DNA from: Caballeronia sp031450805
GTDB lineage: Bacteria; Pseudomonadota; Gammaproteobacteria; Burkholderiales; Burkholderiaceae
Direction: 5' to 3'
Length of the DNA: 64,000 nt
NCBI RefSeq assembly: GCF_031450805.1
Contig: NZ_JARTVY010000001.1
Location: 930,001 to 994,000 of the forward strand
Below are positions 37,141-45,154 of the stretch, in pieces. The position numbers and the translations under genes were made by a program. Positions within the stretch are counted from its first letter, which is position 1. Every line of letters starts with the position of its first letter. Under the pieces are notes generated by a model. It made no database searches and had not been told where the DNA came from. It saw only the letters and a program-made list of their open reading frames with translations.

Positions 37141-37436
37141 TTCTGCGTGGTGCTTGGCAGACGGTAGGTTTTGACGAGCCAAGGGGCTCGGAGGACGTTA
37201 GTCGTCAGTGGGCGTGGAAGGTGATTCAGGGCTCTGTCAAGCTGAGTGCCACCGATGTTCTACGAAGTGACCAAACGGTGACTGCTTTGGGCCAGAAAAG
37301 CTGCTTTCTTTGGTTACTTTCTTTGCATGGGACCAGAGTAAGGCGCTAAAGCGCCAACTCTGGTCGACAGCAAAGAAAGTGACCCCCGCCCCGGGGAGGG
37401 GCGTGCTAATAGACCGACACGAATACAAGTTCCCCG
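37141..37436 (-). repeat. Intergenic hairpin repeat element, copy C (inverted, long-hairpin type)
   Basis: Copy C is inverted relative to A, B and D. It has the same head (ending 37436), GC-rich dyad and the long hairpin of copy A, with the loop changed from TTCA to TTTA and stem bases kept. Its head abuts the fliR 3' end through a hexanucleotide array. With copy B it forms an inverted pair between convergent flgL and fliR. Confidence 0.8.
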
Positions 37437-37438
37437 AA

Positions 37439-37492
37439 GCGAAAGCGAAAGCCAAAGCCAAAGCCAAAGCCAAAGCCAAAGCCAAAGCGAAA
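37439..37492. repeat. Hexanucleotide tandem repeat (GCSAAA)9
   Basis: Nine uninterrupted 6-bp units: two GCGAAA, six GCCAAA and one GCGAAA. The array ends 1 bp from the fliR stop codon (37494-37496) and joins the head of repeat copy C. Being short and perfect, it is a likely variable-number locus. Confidence 0.9.
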
Positions 37493-37493
37493 T

Positions 37494-38288
37494 CTAGAAC
37501 ATCCCTTGCGCAACGCGCCCCACCTGTGCAATTCCGGAATCAAAGACCCGCAAGAAGAAGGGCAAAAGGTTAGGCACCATGAGCTGCAGCAAGAGCAACC
37601 CCACGAGCATCGTGACAGGAAACCCGACCTGAAAGATGCCAATCTGTGGCGCAGCCCGGTTAAGAATCCCGAGCGCGAGGTTAGCGATAAGCAAAGCAGC
37701 CACAACCGGCAACGCCAGCAAAAGTCCGGTAGCGAAGATACTGCCGCCATAGCCGACGAGCACCCGCCACCCCTGCGCATGTGAAGCCGCAGCAACGACA
37801 TTCGCCCCGACCGGCACGTTCTGAAACGTGGTCACGAGCGCGCCGATCAACTGCAGATGCCCATCGAAGACGAGAAACGCGAGCATCGCCAGCGTATTGA
37901 GGTATCGCGACACCACGACCGCATTCCCGCCCGCGCGCGGGTCGTAAAGCATCGCGAAGCCGAGGCCCATCTGCTGTCCGATGAATTCGCCGGCCGCATC
38001 GATGGCCGCAAAGGCAATCTGCATCGTCATCCCAATGGCCGCGCCGATCAAAAACTGATTCACGATGATCCACACGCCCGCCGCCGAAAACACCGTCGCC
38101 TGCGGCATGGCCGGCAACGTCGGCGCAACGATCAGCGTAACGAACGCCGCAAGCGCGATCTTGACACGCATCGGAATGGCCATGTGGCTCAGAATCGGCG
38201 CCGTCGCCACGACCGCGAGAATACGCACGAACGGCCAGAGAAAGGCGGTCAGCCAGCCATTCAGCTGCGCATAGGTGACGGAAAACAT
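37494..38288 (-). CDS. fliR: Flagellar export gate protein FliR
   Basis: The 264-residue inner-membrane export-gate protein has about six hydrophobic segments. NGWLTAFLWPFVRILAVVATAP at the N-terminus and GEFIGQQMGLGFAMLYDP are family segments. It is last of fliP-fliQ-fliR, 9 bp after fliQ. Its stop lies against the hexanucleotide array. Confidence 0.96.
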   Translation of the reverse strand: MFSVTYAQLNGWLTAFLWPFVRILAVVATAPILSHMAIPMRVKIALAAFVTLIVAPTLPAMPQATVFSAAGVWIIVNQFLIGAAIGMTMQIAFAAIDAAGEFIGQQMGLGFAMLYDPRAGGNAVVVSRYLNTLAMLAFLVFDGHLQLIGALVTTFQNVPVGANVVAAASHAQGWRVLVGYGGSIFATGLLLALPVVAALLIANLALGILNRAAPQIGIFQVGFPVTMLVGLLLLQLMVPNLLPFFLRVFDSGIAQVGRVAQGMF

Positions 38289-38297
38289 CGCGGCGGC

Positions 38298-38567
38298 TCA
38301 GCCCGTAATGCCGGGCGTGATGGTGAACACATGCCGCATGTAGTCGAGCAACGTGGAAAGCATCCACGGCCCGGCGATGACGAGCGTCACCGCAACGGCA
38401 ATCAACTTGGGAATGAACGACAGCGTCGACTCATTGATCTGCGTGGCCGCCTGAAACAGGCTCACCACCAGACCCACGACCAGCGCCACCAGCAGCAGCG
38501 GCGCGGCCAGCAAGAGGGCGACATACATCGCCTGATGCGCCATCGTCATGACGGATTCGGGTGTCAT
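38298..38567 (-). CDS. fliQ: Flagellar export gate protein FliQ
   Basis: The 89-residue protein has two transmembrane helices: MTPESVMTMAHQAMYVALLL and the second around LIAVAVTLVIAGPWML, with the conserved QAATQINESTLSFIPK between. It forms the gate helix of FliP5Q4R1. Confidence 0.97.
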   Translation of the reverse strand: MTPESVMTMAHQAMYVALLLAAPLLLVALVVGLVVSLFQAATQINESTLSFIPKLIAVAVTLVIAGPWMLSTLLDYMRHVFTITPGITG

Positions 38568-38590
38568 CTCAAAGTCTCAACAAGTCAACA

Positions 38591-38632
38591 AACGAAGGTC
38601 GATCAACGAAGGTCGACCAACGAAGGTCAGGA
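38591..38632. repeat. 14-bp tandem repeat in the fliP-fliQ gap
   Basis: Three units of AACGAAGGTCGAYC (the third ending CAGGA) followed by a partial fourth. The array fills most of the 59-bp gap between fliP and fliQ and includes the fliP stop codon. Confidence 0.8.
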
Positions 38633-39397
38633 AACGAAGCTCTGCGCAAGCGAGCCGATCAGCAACTGCCAGCCATCGACGAGCACGAAAAGCATCAGCT
38701 TGAACGGCAGCGCAATCGTGGAAGGCGAAACCATCATCATGCCCATCGACATCAGCACGCTCGCCACCACCATGTCGATGATAAGAAACGGAATGAAGAT
38801 CGTGAAGCCGATCTGAAAGCCCGTCTTCAACTCGCTCGTCACGAACGACGGCACGAGCAGCGAGAGCGGCACGTCCTCGGGACCGTTCATCGGCGGGGCC
38901 TTCGAAATGCGGGCGAAAAGCGCAAGATCCGATTCGCGCGTCTGCTTCAGCATGAACTGCTTGAAGGGCGCGACGCCGCGCGTCATCGCCTGCTCCATCG
39001 CGATCGTGCCTTCGGAGAAGGGCTTGTACGCGTCGTTATACGCCTTGTCGAGAACCGGCGACATCACGAAGAACGAAAGAAAGAGCGCCAGTCCGACGAG
39101 CACCTGATTCGGCGGCGTGCTCGACGTGCCGAGGGCCTGGCGCAGCAGCGACAGCACGATGATGATGCGCGTGAAGCTCGTCATCATCAGGACCATCGCG
39201 GGGAGGAACGAGAGCATCGTCAGCAGCAGCATCGTCTGCACACTGAGCGAATACGTCGTGCCGCCGTTGGGGCCGGGGCTCGTGTTGAAGGCGGGCAAAC
39301 CCGCCGTGCTTTGCGCGAGCGCCGCGTACGGCATCACCGCGATGACAACAGGCAGCGCGACTTTGATTCCGCGCACGATGTGACGACTGACCTGCAT
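38627..39397 (-). CDS. fliP: Flagellar export gate protein FliP
   Basis: The 256-residue protein has a cleavable-looking N-terminal signal (to about AALAQS) and four membrane segments. LLTMLSFLPAMVLMMTSFTR and the second signature FQIGFTIFIPFLIIDMVVAS are present. A terminator-like hairpin lies between fliO and this gene, so separate transcription is possible. Confidence 0.97.
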   Translation of the reverse strand: MQVSRHIVRGIKVALPVVIAVMPYAALAQSTAGLPAFNTSPGPNGGTTYSLSVQTMLLLTMLSFLPAMVLMMTSFTRIIIVLSLLRQALGTSSTPPNQVLVGLALFLSFFVMSPVLDKAYNDAYKPFSEGTIAMEQAMTRGVAPFKQFMLKQTRESDLALFARISKAPPMNGPEDVPLSLLVPSFVTSELKTGFQIGFTIFIPFLIIDMVVASVLMSMGMMMVSPSTIALPFKLMLFVLVDGWQLLIGSLAQSFVS

Positions 39398-39543
39398 TAC
39401 TTGCTCCCGCCTACGAAAACGTAGTCATGTTCGACAGGCTGAATTGTCGATCAGGCGGCTCGCAAACGATGGCGGGAAAAGAGGGGGGATTCGGGTCTAA
39501 CTCGTTCTATTGCGAACGACGCTCAGGCCCGTTTTCCGGCGCC

Positions 39544-39580
39544 GAAATCAAAAGCGCGCGGCCCTCGCGGACCGCGCGCT
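39544..39580 (-). terminator. Rho-independent-type terminator between fliO and fliP
   Basis: On the minus strand AGCGCGCGG and CCGCGCGCT (39580-39572 and 39561-39553) form a 9-bp stem with a 10-nt loop, followed directly by TTTTGATTTC. It lies 26 bp after the fliO stop, inside an operon usually read as fliLMNOPQR. Confidence 0.7.
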
Positions 39581-39605
39581 CAGTGACCACTGTGCGAGCG
39601 ACAGC

Positions 39606-40136
39606 TTACTTGCCGCCGCCGGCGAACTTCTGCAGCCGCTTGCTCGCTTCGCCTGCGAGGGCATCGCAAAAGCGCTGGCCGAACGAGCCTTGCAACGTTT
39701 GCGCGGGCGAGGGCGCTTGACCGGCGGGAACATCGACTTCCGCCAATCCGGCCGGCATCGTATGCAGGAGCCGCACGTTGCCGGGCCCCGCGCCGAGCAC
39801 GAGCCACGTGTCGCCCACTTCGACGACCGCCACGCGTTCCTTGTTGCCGAGCGATGCACCGCCTACCACCTTGACGATGCCGCTTCGCTTGCCGCCCTGA
39901 AAGCCGAACTTGCGGGCGAGCCATGCGCAGCCGAACACGAACCCGATCACGATGACGAGACCGAGCAGCGTCTGCAGCACCGCGCCGAAGCCGAGCGACG
40001 GCACCGCGCTTCCCGCACCGACGCCCGATGCGATCTGCGCCGCGTGATTCACCGCGTTCATATCGGCGGCGCGGGCGAAGGACGACACCGCCAGAAGCGG
40101 TGCGGCGAACAACGAGCCAGCGGCGATGCGTTTCAT
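39606..40136 (-). CDS. fliO: Flagellar biosynthesis protein FliO
   Basis: The 176-residue protein has an N-terminal signal-like segment (to about ARAAD), one membrane span (VLQTLLGLVIVIGFVFGCAW) and a cytoplasmic domain with GNKERVAVVEVGDTWLVLG. It helps assemble the FliP ring. The ATG overlaps the fliN stop by 4 bp (ATGA). Confidence 0.9.
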   Translation of the reverse strand: MKRIAAGSLFAAPLLAVSSFARAADMNAVNHAAQIASGVGAGSAVPSLGFGAVLQTLLGLVIVIGFVFGCAWLARKFGFQGGKRSGIVKVVGGASLGNKERVAVVEVGDTWLVLGAGPGNVRLLHTMPAGLAEVDVPAGQAPSPAQTLQGSFGQRFCDALAGEASKRLQKFAGGGK

Positions 40137-40567
40137 CGATTCAGCTTCCGGATACGTTCGGACGGCGTGATGATGTCCGTCAGGCGGATGCCGAACTTGT
40201 CGTTGACGACGACCACTTCGCCTTGCGCGATGAGGCAGCCGTTCACGAGCACGTCCATCGGTTCGCCGGCGAGACCGTCGAGTTCCACGACCGAGCCTTG
40301 CGCGAGCTGCAGCAGGTTGCGGATGGCGATCTTCGTGCGGCCGAGTTCCACCGTCATCTGGACGGGAATGTCGAGAATCATCTCGATGTCGTTGCGCGTG
40401 GACGGCGTCGCGGCTTTCGACAGCGGCTGGAACACGCCGGCGGAGGCGACCGGCGTATCGTTGCCGTTCTGTTCGGCGAGCGCGGCGGCCCAATCGTCCA
40501 TGGCCATTTCTTCGTTGTTCGAAACGGTCGCGCCGGGCTGCGTGTCTTCCTGCATCAAATCACTCAT
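40133..40567 (-). CDS. fliN: Flagellar motor switch protein FliN
   Basis: The 144-residue C-ring protein has an acidic N-terminal stretch of about 60 residues, then the SpoA domain: ILDIPVQMTVELGRTKIAIR, LLQLAQGSVVELDGLAGEP and VNGCLIAQGEVVVV. It overlaps fliM by 8 bp and fliO by 4 bp. Confidence 0.97.
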   Translation of the reverse strand: MSDLMQEDTQPGATVSNNEEMAMDDWAAALAEQNGNDTPVASAGVFQPLSKAATPSTRNDIEMILDIPVQMTVELGRTKIAIRNLLQLAQGSVVELDGLAGEPMDVLVNGCLIAQGEVVVVNDKFGIRLTDIITPSERIRKLNR

Positions 40568-41561
40568 AACTACCTTCCTTCGGGGAATCGCTTGCGCTGA
40601 TCATGTTCTGGACGCGCAGCGCGTATTGACCATTGAAAATTCCGTAGCCGCATTCCATGACGGGCACGCCATCCACTTTCGCGACGACGTGCTCGGGAAT
40701 GTCGATCGGCAAAACATCGCCCGCGCGCATGTTGAGCAGCTTCTCGAACGACGAGCGAATCTCCGCGAGATCGACCGTCAGTTCCACTTCCGCCGATTGC
40801 ACTTGTTGCGACAGCACGCGCACCCAGCGGCGGTCCACTTCGAGCGCTTCGCCCTGAATCGGCGATGAGAGCACGTCGCGGATCGGTTCGATCATCGAGT
40901 ACGGGAAGCAGATATGCAGCGTGCCGCCCGTCGAGCCGAATTCGATCGTGAACTGCGTGACGATGACGATTTCGTTCGGCGTCGCGACGTTCGCGAACTG
41001 CGTGTGCATTTCCGAGCGCATGTATTCGAACTGCAGCGGACGCACGCTGCGCCAGGACGCCGCGTAGTGTTCGAACACGAGGTTGAGCAGCTTGTGGATG
41101 ATGCGCTGCTCCGTCTGCGTGAACTCGCGGCCTTCGACGCGCGTATGGAAGCGCCCGTCGCCGCCGAAGAGGTTATCGACGACGAAGAACACGAGATTCG
41201 GATCGAACACGAACAGCGACGTGCCGCGCAGGGGCTTCACGTGGACGAGGTTCAGGTTCGTCGGGATCGGCAGATTGCGCGTGAATTCGCTGTACTTCTG
41301 CACCTTCACGGGACCGACGGAGATTTCCGCCGAGCGCCGCATGAAGTTGAAGATGCCGACGCGCATGAGGCGCGCGAAGCGGTCGTTGATGATTTCGAGG
41401 CCGGGCATCCGGCCGCGGACGATGCGTTCCTGCGTCGCGATGTTGTAGGGACGTACGCCGGCGCCGGGCTTGTTCTCGTCGGAGACCTGGTCTATTTCGC
41501 CGGTGACGCCTTTGAGGAGGGCATCGACCTCCTCTTGCGACATGAACTCTTCGTGGCCCAT
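40560..41561 (-). CDS. fliM: Flagellar motor switch protein FliM
   Basis: The 333-residue C-ring protein binds CheY-P. The N-terminal EFMSQEEVDALLKG is the CheY-binding peptide region; the middle domain has the GGDGR-type segment and the C-terminal SpoA domain matches FliN. The ATG overlaps nothing upstream; fliL precedes by 34 bp. Confidence 0.97.
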   Translation of the reverse strand: MGHEEFMSQEEVDALLKGVTGEIDQVSDENKPGAGVRPYNIATQERIVRGRMPGLEIINDRFARLMRVGIFNFMRRSAEISVGPVKVQKYSEFTRNLPIPTNLNLVHVKPLRGTSLFVFDPNLVFFVVDNLFGGDGRFHTRVEGREFTQTEQRIIHKLLNLVFEHYAASWRSVRPLQFEYMRSEMHTQFANVATPNEIVIVTQFTIEFGSTGGTLHICFPYSMIEPIRDVLSSPIQGEALEVDRRWVRVLSQQVQSAEVELTVDLAEIRSSFEKLLNMRAGDVLPIDIPEHVVAKVDGVPVMECGYGIFNGQYALRVQNMISASDSPKEGSYE

Positions 41562-41595
41562 GACTCTTTCCGTTCCTTAGTTTGGTGCCGGGGGC

Positions 41596-42087
41596 TTACT
41601 GGACGACGAACTCGGTGAAGAGCACTTCATCGACGCGGGCGGGCTGATCGGGCGTGCTGGCGGTGGCTTCGACTGCGCTGCGCAGTTCGGCTGCGAGCTT
41701 GCGTTTGCCGTCGATGGTCGCGAGTTCTTCGGGGTGTCTGGCGGAGAGGATCAGCAGTACGCGGCTGCGGATTTCCGGCATGCGTTCGGTGAGGGCGGCC
41801 TGGCCTTTTTGATCCTTGAGCTTGAGCGTGAGCCCGACGCGCAGGTAGTGCATGATGCCGTCGTCGGATTGCAGGTTGACGGTGAGCGAGTCGAGCGGGA
41901 AAAACACGGGCGGCGGCAGTGGCGCGGGTTTCGCGGGACCGTGGTTCGTCTTGCCGATGAGGAAGTAGGCGCCGCCGGCGCCTGCGCCGAGCAGGACGAT
42001 TGCGCCGATCGCGACGATCAGGATGCGCTTGAGTTTGCCGCTTTTCGCGGGAACGATGGGTTGCTGGTTTGCGGTCGTGGTAGCCAT
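41596..42087 (-). CDS. fliL: Flagellar basal-body-associated protein FliL
   Basis: The 163-residue protein has one membrane segment (about residues 21-45, ILIVAIGAIVLLGAGAGGAY) and a periplasmic domain ending YLRVGLTLKLKDQ and VDEVLFTEFVVQ. It associates with stators at the basal body. First gene of the fliLMNO run. Confidence 0.95.
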   Translation of the reverse strand: MATTTANQQPIVPAKSGKLKRILIVAIGAIVLLGAGAGGAYFLIGKTNHGPAKPAPLPPPVFFPLDSLTVNLQSDDGIMHYLRVGLTLKLKDQKGQAALTERMPEIRSRVLLILSARHPEELATIDGKRKLAAELRSAVEATASTPDQPARVDEVLFTEFVVQ

Positions 42088-42315
42088 GAATGCGTGCCTC
42101 TTTCGATAGGGTGCATTGTTCGCTATCGCACCGAATTGTGATGGGGGGAATAGAGGGGGGTTTCGGGGTTATCTTTGGGTTTTGGACGGGGATTGGCGCT
42201 CGAGGGGGGGACGCTGGCGCTTGGTCTTCGGTTCTCGGCGCTTGCCTGGCGTTGTGCTTGTTATCGCGTCGGGCTATTGGCTCGCACGCCTTCTCGCGGC
42301 GGGGCAATTTTTCTT

Positions 42316-42652
42316 TGCGGTGAGCTTGTATTCGTGTCGGTCTATTAGTGCGCGCCTTCCGGGGCAGGGCAATTTTTCTTTGCGGGGAACTTGTATTCGT
42401 GTCGGTCTATTAGTGCGCCCCTCCCCGGGGCGGGGGTAACTTTCTTTGCTGCTGCAAAGAAAGTCACCAAAGAAAGCAGCTTTTCGGGCCCAAAGCACAA
42501 TACGCGTGACCACTTCGTAGAACATCGGTGGCACTCAGCTTGACAGAGCCCTGAATTACCTTCCTCGCCCACTGACGACTCACGTCCTCCGAGCCCCTTG
42601 GCTCGACAAAACCAGTGGGGCACCATGCGCAACGCACGCTCAGCGCGAATCG
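42316..42652 (+). repeat. Intergenic hairpin repeat element, copy D (short-hairpin type)
   Basis: Copy D has a duplicated head like copy B, the dyad CCCCTCCCC/GGGGCGGGG, the short hairpin CTTTCTTTGC-TGCT-GCAAAGAAAG and the uninterrupted TCACCAAAGAAAGCAGC tail. A second partial tail (CCACGCCCACTGAC to CAGTGGGGCGCG) follows at about 42668-42740. The 1.1-kb fliL-fliK gap contains copies D and E in inverted orientation and otherwise nothing recognisable; the 228 bp between fliL and copy D show no feature I can support. Confidence 0.8.
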
Positions 42653-42840
42653 GTATTCACAGTCCAAGATTTGCCTCCCACGCCCACTGACAACTAACGC
42701 CCCGAACCTCTTGGCTCTACAAAAACCAGTGGGGCGCGAGACGCTACTCACACTCAACGAGAACGATCACTGTGCAAGAGTGGATAAAAGGAGCACCCTG
42801 CTGGGGCGCACACCAAGCGTTGCACGGCGGCAAGTTTGAT

Positions 42841-43116
42841 GATTAACCGAGTGAGTTTCTGTGCGCGTGGTACTGAGCGCACAGTAGGTTTTGACGAGCC
42901 AAGGGGCTCGGAGGACGTTAGTAGTCAGTGGGCGTGGAAGGTCATTCAGGGCTCTGTCAAGCTGAGTGCCACCGATGTTCTACGAAGTGGTCACGCGTGT
43001 GTGCTTTGGGCCTGAAAAGCTGCTTTCTTTGGTGACTTTCTTTGCAGCAGCAAAGAAAGTTACCCCCGCCCCGGGGAGGGGCGTGCTAATAGACCGACAC
43101 GAATACAAGTTCCCCG
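42841..43116 (-). repeat. Intergenic hairpin repeat element, copy E (inverted, short-hairpin type)
   Basis: Copy E is inverted relative to D and matches it from head (43116) through the short hairpin to GGCACTCAGC. Its tail instead resembles copies A and C, with GGCTCGTCAAAACCTACTGT and CTGTGCG/CGCACAG arms. D and E are about 190 bp apart and could form an extended cruciform. Its head points at the fliK 3' end. Confidence 0.8.
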
Positions 43117-43188
43117 AAGCGAAGGCCAGCGCAGACGCAGACGCAAGAGCAAAAGCAAAGGCAAAAGCGAAAGCAAAAGCAAAAAAGC
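43117..43188. repeat. Degenerate AAAGC-type array next to fliK
   Basis: A purine-rich stretch of imperfect units (GAAGC, GACGC, AAAGC, AAAAGC) lies between the head of repeat copy E and the fliK stop. It mirrors the perfect GCSAAA array between copy C and fliR. Confidence 0.6.
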
Positions 43189-43202
43189 TACCGCCTGAAG
43201 CC

Positions 43203-44591
43203 TCAGGCAAACGTATCCACCAGTCCCACAACCCGCCGCACCGGCAAACCAGCCCCCGAAGCGCCGCCAGCGATACCAACACCGCCAGCAGTACCCCCAC
43301 GCCGGCCGCCACTGTCGCCCTGCTCACGCGAACCCTGATCCTGCCGCCCAAACGCCGATCCATCCGAAACAGAAGCACTCCCAAGGCTAATGCCATTCGC
43401 CTCCATGGCCTCCCGCAGCTTGGGCATAGCCGCCTCGACGGCCTCCCGAACCTGCGCATGCTGCGAAACGAACAGCGCATGCGCATGGTTATCGGCGACC
43501 TGGAGCGTCACTTGCAGCGGCCCAAGATCCTTCGGATTGAGCGTCAATTCAGCACTCTGCTGATCCGCATTCGACAAAAATACCACCTTCTGACTGAACG
43601 CATCGTCCCAGCCGGACCCGCCCACGTGCGGCGCAATCGCCGCGCTCGTCGCCGCCGTCATCGCGCCCTGCGGATTCGATACCACCGAACCCGCCGATGC
43701 CGTCTGCATCGCCACCGCGTGCGCCGCAGCATCCGCTGCCTGCTTGTACGCGGCAGTCGCTCCATCGGCAATAACCGGCGTCAGCGCGGCCTGCGCATGA
43801 GTCACCGCAGTCGCGTCACCCTGAACAGCGGCGGCCGCATTCTTGCCATCGCCCGTCGATGCATTCGTCAACACCACACCGCGCGCGCCCTTGCCGCCGC
43901 TCGGCAAATCCTTGCCGGCTTCCGCGCCAGCGTGTCCCGATGCCGCCGTCACGACCGCAGCCGCCGGCGGATTGCTCATCGCCGCCAGCGCAGCTTGCAA
44001 CGCGTCCGGCGCCGATTTGGCATCGCCGGTTTTCTTCGTGTCGCCAGTCGCGGATGCATCGTCATCCGTCGATACCGTCGTCAAGCTGCCCGTCGCCGCA
44101 TCGGCGAGATCGGCGAGCGTCGTGTCGTCGGCAGCAGCATCGGAATTCGCGTCTGCATTCGCAGCACTAGCCGCATTCGCAGCATCGGCGCGCGCCTTCG
44201 CGTCGGCGGCAGCCTTGGCCGCTGCATCGGCGGAACCGCCCGGCTTCGTCGATGACGTCGCCTTCGATCCATCCGCGCTTTCGGTCTTGTCCGCAGGCTT
44301 CGATGCGTCCGCCGCAGCATCGCTCGCATCCGCAGACGACGATGCCTGCGCGTCATCACTTTGCTTGGCAGCGCTGTCGTCGGGCTCGGGCGCGTCATGC
44401 ACGCTCGACTCGTTGCCCGAAGTCAGCGCCTGCGCCGCTTGCGCCTCGGCATTGGCGCGATCGGTGATGCTCTGCAGCGTCAGCCCGAACGACGCGCCCG
44501 CGCTCGCCGCGCGCCGGGCCGCCGATGCGCCCGAAGACGAAGACGATGACGAGGCACCCGTCAGCGCGCCAGTAAATGAAACGGAGGACAT
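43203..44591 (-). CDS. fliK: Flagellar hook-length control protein FliK
   Basis: The 462-residue protein has a low-complexity N-terminal ruler rich in Ala, Asp, Ser and Lys, and a C-terminal Flg_hook domain with LTLNPKDLGPLQVTLQVADN and MPKLREAMEANG. It measures hook length and triggers FlhB to switch substrate. A second FliK-like gene lies at 51772. Confidence 0.93.
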   Translation of the reverse strand: MSSVSFTGALTGASSSSSSSGASAARRAASAGASFGLTLQSITDRANAEAQAAQALTSGNESSVHDAPEPDDSAAKQSDDAQASSSADASDAAADASKPADKTESADGSKATSSTKPGGSADAAAKAAADAKARADAANAASAANADANSDAAADDTTLADLADAATGSLTTVSTDDDASATGDTKKTGDAKSAPDALQAALAAMSNPPAAAVVTAASGHAGAEAGKDLPSGGKGARGVVLTNASTGDGKNAAAAVQGDATAVTHAQAALTPVIADGATAAYKQAADAAAHAVAMQTASAGSVVSNPQGAMTAATSAAIAPHVGGSGWDDAFSQKVVFLSNADQQSAELTLNPKDLGPLQVTLQVADNHAHALFVSQHAQVREAVEAAMPKLREAMEANGISLGSASVSDGSAFGRQDQGSREQGDSGGRRGGTAGGVGIAGGASGAGLPVRRVVGLVDTFA

Positions 44592-44647
44592 ATCAGTCTC
44601 TGGAAATCGATGAATGAACTACACGCGGACAAACGCCGCTAAAAATC

Positions 44648-45097
44648 TCAAGCCCGTGCAGCACGCATGCGAAGCACCTTCGCCGCATGCTCGTCGGCCT
44701 CGCGCTGTTCGACGCGCGCCGCTTTCTTCGCAAGCACCGCTTCGCCGCGCGCCGCAAGCACTTCGTAACTGCCGACCTTCTGCTTCTTGAGCCGCCACTC
44801 GGGCTTCATCGCCTCGATGCGGTGATCCGCCATGACGAGCGCCGCGCGCTGCTGCGCGATGGCCGCATCGAGCGTATCGACGAAAGCCTGAAAATTGCGC
44901 AGCGTCTGCGCCGTCGTGCCTTGTTGCGCCGATGCCGTGAACTTCGCGTGGTACTCGTCGCGATAAGTCACGAGCGATGCGAGCTGCGCCTCGGCGTCGT
45001 TTTTTTCCTGCTGCAGTTTGCCCAGCTTTTTAGTGGCGGAGTCGAGCTCTTCTTGCGCGAGTTCGATGAGCGTGTTGATCGGCAGATTCTTGGACAT
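44648..45097 (-). CDS. fliJ: Flagellar export protein FliJ
   Basis: The 149-residue, almost wholly helical coiled-coil protein stimulates FliI and links it to FlhA. LIELAQEELDSATKKLGKLQ and YRDEYHAKF near the N-terminus fit the family. It lies 57 bp after fliI and 56 bp before fliK. Confidence 0.92.
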   Translation of the reverse strand: MSKNLPINTLIELAQEELDSATKKLGKLQQEKNDAEAQLASLVTYRDEYHAKFTASAQQGTTAQTLRNFQAFVDTLDAAIAQQRAALVMADHRIEAMKPEWRLKKQKVGSYEVLAARGEAVLAKKAARVEQREADEHAAKVLRMRAARA

Positions 45098-45154
45098 GGA
45101 CGTGCGGTCTCTGTGGTCGGGGTCTACGCGTTCTTATGACGAATGGCTCGAATA

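Noticed and set aside
37439..37492. CRISPR-like array
   Set aside because: Units are 6 bp with no spacers; this is a simple tandem repeat.
42345..43020. Several open frames of 60-100 codons
   Set aside because: All come from repeat copies D and E.
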